Of a stretch of 64,000 bases of DNA, positions 61,342 to 64,000 are shown piece after piece; position 1 is the first letter of the stretch, and the number at the start of each line of letters is the position of its first letter. The DNA is from Hyphomonas sp. (GTDB taxonomy: Bacteria; Pseudomonadota; Alphaproteobacteria; Caulobacterales; Hyphomonadaceae), in assembly GCF_017792385.1 (NCBI RefSeq), contig NZ_CP051230.1, positions 1,674,001 to 1,738,000 on the forward strand, written 5' to 3'. Under the pieces are notes generated by a model. The model had not been told where the DNA came from. It did not search any database and saw nothing but the letters and a program-made list of their open reading frames with translations. A program made the position numbers and the translations under genes.

Positions 61342-61370
61342 TTGACACGAACTCGCTACAAATGTAGCGT
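61342..61370 (+). promoter_or_regulatory. BlaI-type operator in the promoter of the blaI-M56 operon
   Basis: TTGACA (61342-61347) is a consensus -35. The palindrome GCTACA-AA-TGTAGC (61355-61368), containing the BlaI/MecI core TACA-N2-TGTA, occupies the spacer before a weak -10 (TAGCGT, 61365-61370). It explains autorepression by the BlaI-family protein that follows. Confidence 0.8.
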
Positions 61371-61398
61371 GCTTGTGACTTGTCTAGCGAGGTGTGTT

Positions 61399-61782
61399 GT
61401 GACCCAGCCAAATCCGTCGGAACTCAGCGTATTGAAACATCTCTGGGCGCATGGGCGCCAGAGCGCCCGCGAAGTGCATGATGCCATCGGGCCGGGGCAG
61501 GGGTGGAAACCATCCACCACGCGCACCGTGATTGCGCGCATGGAAGAGAAGGGGTGGGTGACCCGCCAGGACGTGCACGGGATCACCGTCTTCACAGCTG
61601 CCATCGACCGGACCGCCACGCTGGGCGGACTGGTCCGCCATCTTGCCCGTCAGGTGCTGGACATGGACGGCCCGCTTCCGGCGGCGCTGTTCGCGGAAAG
61701 CCCGCATCTCTCCGATGCGGAACTCGATGAGCTCGACGCGATCATAAATGCGGCCGAAAATGATTCGGAGGGGAAGGCATGA
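61399..61782 (+). CDS. blaI: BlaI/MecI/CopY-family repressor
   Basis: 127 residues from the GTG at 61399 (GAGG upstream). Winged-helix signature: LSVLKHLWAHGRQSAREVHDAI, KPSTTRTVIARMEEKGWVTRQ and FTAAIDR. The C-terminal dimerisation helix region includes AALFAESPHLSDAELDELDAII. BlaI proteins are inactivated by proteolysis triggered by a BlaR1-type metalloprotease; the next gene, overlapping by ATGA, encodes one. Confidence 0.93.
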   Translation: MTQPNPSELSVLKHLWAHGRQSAREVHDAIGPGQGWKPSTTRTVIARMEEKGWVTRQDVHGITVFTAAIDRTATLGGLVRHLARQVLDMDGPLPAALFAESPHLSDAELDELDAIINAAENDSEGKA

Positions 61783-63269
61783 GCGTGTTCGGACTGGTCT
61801 GTCTCGCCCTGATCTGGAGCGCGGCCTTGTGGGGGCTGGCGACAGCCCTGTCATCCTTGCACCCCTCGCCCAAGGCGGCGCAGGCAATCTGGCGCGGCGC
61901 CGCCGCCTTGATGTTCGCGCCTTTCCTTGCCTCCGCCTTCATGCCGGGCTTTACGCAAACCGCTGTCGAGGCCTTGCCGGATTTGCCGGTAATGGAAGCC
62001 CTCACCGTCCAGCCGGGAGCAGAGTTCCAGGAAGCCGCCGCGTCTTCATTCCGTATGCCGCAAGTCTCCAAGCTTGTTCTGTGGACCTTGGTGTTCGGCT
62101 GGATGATCCGGGGTGTCTGCTGGGGAATTGGGCAGTATCGCCTCCAGCGCCTCAAGCAATGTGCGCGCCTTGTAACCCGGCCAGTGGGGCATTGGGCGGA
62201 CGCTGTGGGCCTGCGCCGTGTGCCAGATGTCCGCGTCATCCCGCGCGGGGCACCCTTCCTGGCAGGAATCCTCCGTCCCGTGATCTATGTTCCGGCGGCA
62301 CTCGTCTCGAAATCCCACACGCCCCAGATCATCGTGCACGAAATGGTGCATCTGAAACGCGGGGACCTGATAACCCGGCCGTTTGACCGGTTTGTGGCCG
62401 ATGTTTTCTGGTTCTCTCCTTTCGCCTGGGCCATGCGCGAGCGGCTCGACTATTGGCGCGAAGCCATTGTGGACGAGGAGACAGCAGACCTGACCGGAGA
62501 CCGGATCGCCTATGCCCGCGCGCTGACCCAGGTCGCCCGTCATGCCCGGCCGCCCATGATCCTGCCGGTGGCAGCATTCACGCTCAAGAAGGAAGGAACC
62601 CTGAAAATGCGTCTGACCCAGCTCCTGACAGAAACGCCGCGCCGGCCCGGTCGGCTCGGGCTCGCCATGGCCGCCGCGCTCGCGCTGGCGACACCGCTCG
62701 CACTGGCGCAAGGTTCCCTGATCCGCGGTGTCGCCGCGTTGCCGTCCGCGATGCCTGTCTACACGCATCCGGTTCTCGACAAGGCCAAACTGACCAGCGC
62801 GTTCGGCATGCGCACGCACCCCCTCACGGGCGAGGAGAAATTTCATCGCGGCATTGATCTCGCCGAAGAGGAAGGCAAGCCGATCTACGCACCGGCCGCC
62901 GCAACGGTAACCCGCGCGGAGATGGTCAAGGGCTATGGCAATCTGGTGGAGATTTCCGCCGGCCGCACCAGCCTGCGGTTCGGGCAGATTAAAGACATCA
63001 ATGTGGGGGTCGGCGATACGGTCTCGGCAGGCACGATCCTGGGCACACTCGGCAAGTCGGGACAGGCTACCGGGCCGCACCTGCACCTTGAAGTCTGGCG
63101 GGATGGCGTTGCAGTTGATCCGATGGCGGAAGAAGGTCTGGAGCTGGCGAAGAGTCTCTTCATCGCTGCAGGTTCCGGCGCAAAAATCCCCCCTCCGCCG
63201 GCTGCGCCCGAGGTTCCCGAGGCTCAATCTGCGCCGCAGCCAGCTGCTGCGCCGCAGGCGTCAAACTGA
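61779..63269 (+). CDS. M23/M56 fusion metallopeptidase (BlaR1-like with an endopeptidase sensor)
   Basis: 496 residues. Two or three N-terminal membrane helices precede a BlaR1-type M56 peptidase with HEMVHLKRGDL (about 187-197) facing the cytoplasm. A further membrane helix (LGLAMAAALALATPLALAQ) leads to a C-terminal M23 domain with FHRGIDLA and GPHLHLEVW, so all zinc ligands (H-x3-D and H-x-H) are kept. The M23 part replaces the penicillin-sensor domain of BlaR1, suggesting a peptidoglycan-sensing or -cleaving signal transducer that degrades the BlaI-like repressor. A Pro/Ala-rich tail follows. Confidence 0.92.
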   Translation: MSVFGLVCLALIWSAALWGLATALSSLHPSPKAAQAIWRGAAALMFAPFLASAFMPGFTQTAVEALPDLPVMEALTVQPGAEFQEAAASSFRMPQVSKLVLWTLVFGWMIRGVCWGIGQYRLQRLKQCARLVTRPVGHWADAVGLRRVPDVRVIPRGAPFLAGILRPVIYVPAALVSKSHTPQIIVHEMVHLKRGDLITRPFDRFVADVFWFSPFAWAMRERLDYWREAIVDEETADLTGDRIAYARALTQVARHARPPMILPVAAFTLKKEGTLKMRLTQLLTETPRRPGRLGLAMAAALALATPLALAQGSLIRGVAALPSAMPVYTHPVLDKAKLTSAFGMRTHPLTGEEKFHRGIDLAEEEGKPIYAPAAATVTRAEMVKGYGNLVEISAGRTSLRFGQIKDINVGVGDTVSAGTILGTLGKSGQATGPHLHLEVWRDGVAVDPMAEEGLELAKSLFIAAGSGAKIPPPPAAPEVPEAQSAPQPAAAPQASN

Positions 63270-63361
63270 ACGGGGCAAGATTCGAGCCCGTGACGAATGA
63301 TGCAGGTCAACCTGTGGAAGTGAAAGGCGTGACCTATCCGCTCGATTTCTGCATCGGCTGA
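63260..63361 (+). pseudogene. TonB C-terminal-like remnant after the M23/M56 gene
   Basis: In a different frame straddling the M23/M56 stop, the sequence VKLNGARFEPVTNDAGQPV...GVTYPLDFCIG-stop resembles the end of a TonB C-terminal domain (xxRFEPV-DGQPV-V-YPLxF). It has no start or ribosome-binding site of its own. M56-TonB fusions are known in related bacteria, so this may be the leftover tail of such an ancestor. Confidence 0.4.
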
Positions 63362-63381
63362 GTTCCACGGCGATTATCAGG

Positions 63382-63412
63382 AAAAGCCCGCATCCATCCG
63401 GTGCGGGCTTTT
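63382..63412. terminator. Bidirectional rho-independent terminator
   Basis: AAAAGCCCGCA (63382-63392) and TGCGGGCTTTT (63402-63412) form a perfect 11-bp stem with a 9-base loop. U-runs result on both strands, serving the converging M23/M56 and prs genes. Confidence 0.93.
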
Positions 63413-63436
63413 GTTCGGCCTGAACGTTGCGGCGTC

Positions 63437-64000
63437 CTAGCGGTCGAACAGTTTCGAGACGCTCTCTTCATTCGCGATACGGCGAATGGCTTCCCCGATC
63501 AGGGGCGAAATGGGCAGAATGCGGATGGATTTGGACTTGATCGCATCTTCCGATGGCTGGATCGTGTCGGTCATCACCAATTCGTCCAGGACGGATTTCT
63601 CGATGCGCTGGACGGCATTGTTCGACAGCACGCCATGCGTGACATAGGCGGAGACGGATTTGGCGCCATGCTCCTTGAGGGCGGCGGCGGCATTGGCCAG
63701 CGTTCCGCCGGAATCACACATATCATCCAGCATGATACAGCTCTTGCCGGACACATCGCCGATGATGTTCATGACTTCGGATTTCCCGGCTTCCGGGCGG
63801 CGCTTGTCGACGATGGCGAGGTCGGCTTCCAGGCGTTTGGCAAGAGACCGCGCCCGCACCACGCCGCCAACGTCCGGGGACACAACGATCAGGCCCTTTT
63901 TGCCATAGCGTTCCTTGATATCGTCCACCATGACCGGGCTGCCGAAGAGGTTGTCGGTCGGGATGTCGAAAAAGCCTTGGATCTGGCCGGCATGGAGGTC
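63437..64000 (-). CDS. prs: Ribose-phosphate pyrophosphokinase (N-terminus beyond the window)
   Basis: 188 C-terminal residues. Makes PRPP from ribose 5-phosphate and ATP for nucleotide, His and Trp synthesis. Visible motifs: DLHAGQIQGFFDIP at the window edge, the VSPDVGGVVRARSLAK pyrophosphate-loop region, VDKRRP, and the PRPP-binding CIMLDDMCDSGGTLANAA. It ends SVSKLFDR. The frame is open through base 64000, so the start is outside. Confidence 0.97.
   Translation of the reverse strand, partial: DLHAGQIQGFFDIPTDNLFGSPVMVDDIKERYGKKGLIVVSPDVGGVVRARSLAKRLEADLAIVDKRRPEAGKSEVMNIIGDVSGKSCIMLDDMCDSGGTLANAAAALKEHGAKSVSAYVTHGVLSNNAVQRIEKSVLDELVMTDTIQPSEDAIKSKSIRILPISPLIGEAIRRIANEESVSKLFDR

Noticed and set aside
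1..64000. CRISPR arrays, tRNA and rRNA genes
   Set aside because: No regularly spaced repeats and no recognisable tRNA or rRNA sequence found by eye; a dusA, not a tRNA gene, is the integration target.

Overview
The window reads as a GC-rich alphaproteobacterial chromosome carrying a large integrative and conjugative element (ICE). The chromosomal flank (M23/M56 metallopeptidase with BlaI, YifB, AmpG-like transporter, fasciclin protein, Prs) and the alphaproteobacterial trb-type element suggest a Hyphomonadaceae/Caulobacterales-like host. That placement is inference, because no rRNA or tRNA gene was recognised.

About 1-52,090 is the ICE. Its right end lies in the 5' end of dusA, with a tyrosine integrase transcribed away from dusA. 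Its left end is outside the window. From the left it holds: (i) metal-resistance cargo, namely a partial CopA behind a CsoR-like operator, a truncated CDF plus ICMT-like gene divergent from a MerR regulator, and a MerR-promoter operon encoding a His-rich protein, CzcC, CzcB, CzcA, a lipoprotein and a second CDF (1-10,958); (ii) a trbB-C-D-E-J-L-F-G-I mating-pore operon on the minus strand, interrupted between trbE and trbJ by a nucleotidyltransferase-fold gene with its own palindromic promoter (11,323-21,958); (iii) an FseA-like DUF6499-DUF2285 activator behind a sigma54-type promoter, followed by an IS1182-family element inactivated by a 214-bp tandem duplication; (iv) a MarR / hydrolase / thioesterase / RND efflux operon; (v) the ICE maintenance and transfer block: ArdA, small ORFs, a nonsense-mutated ParB, DUF736, an RdfS-like excisionase, the TraF peptidase and a DUF3363 relaxase; (vi) an 8-gene, tightly packed minus-strand run (48,095-39,482): HTH antitoxin, PIN toxin, sigma-like factor, small regulator, ImmA/IrrE-UvrD-RecB-like fusion, multi-ubiquitin-E2 fusion, JAB-E1 fusion and DUF6527; (vii) TraG and a CopG-like protein, then the integrase.

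Inverting 22.0-50.85 kb would restore int / fseA / ardA / parB / rdfS-traF-relaxase / traG-copG / trbB-I / cargo, all co-oriented as I know it from related elements. I infer that this copy carries an internal inversion that has separated traG-copG from trbB.

From 52,056 rightwards is ordinary chromosome: dusA (first codons donated by the ICE), yifB, a hybrid histidine kinase, an AmpG-like permease, a DUF4440 lipoprotein, a voltage-gated cation channel, a fasciclin protein, a TerB/DnaJ protein, a BlaI-M23/M56 cell-wall sensor pair with a TonB-like remnant, a strong bidirectional terminator and a partial prs.

The strongest candidate for an undescribed system is block (vi). It joins a ubiquitin-like conjugation cassette to a metalloprotease-helicase fusion, a sigma-like factor and a toxin-antitoxin pair in what looks like one transcription unit.
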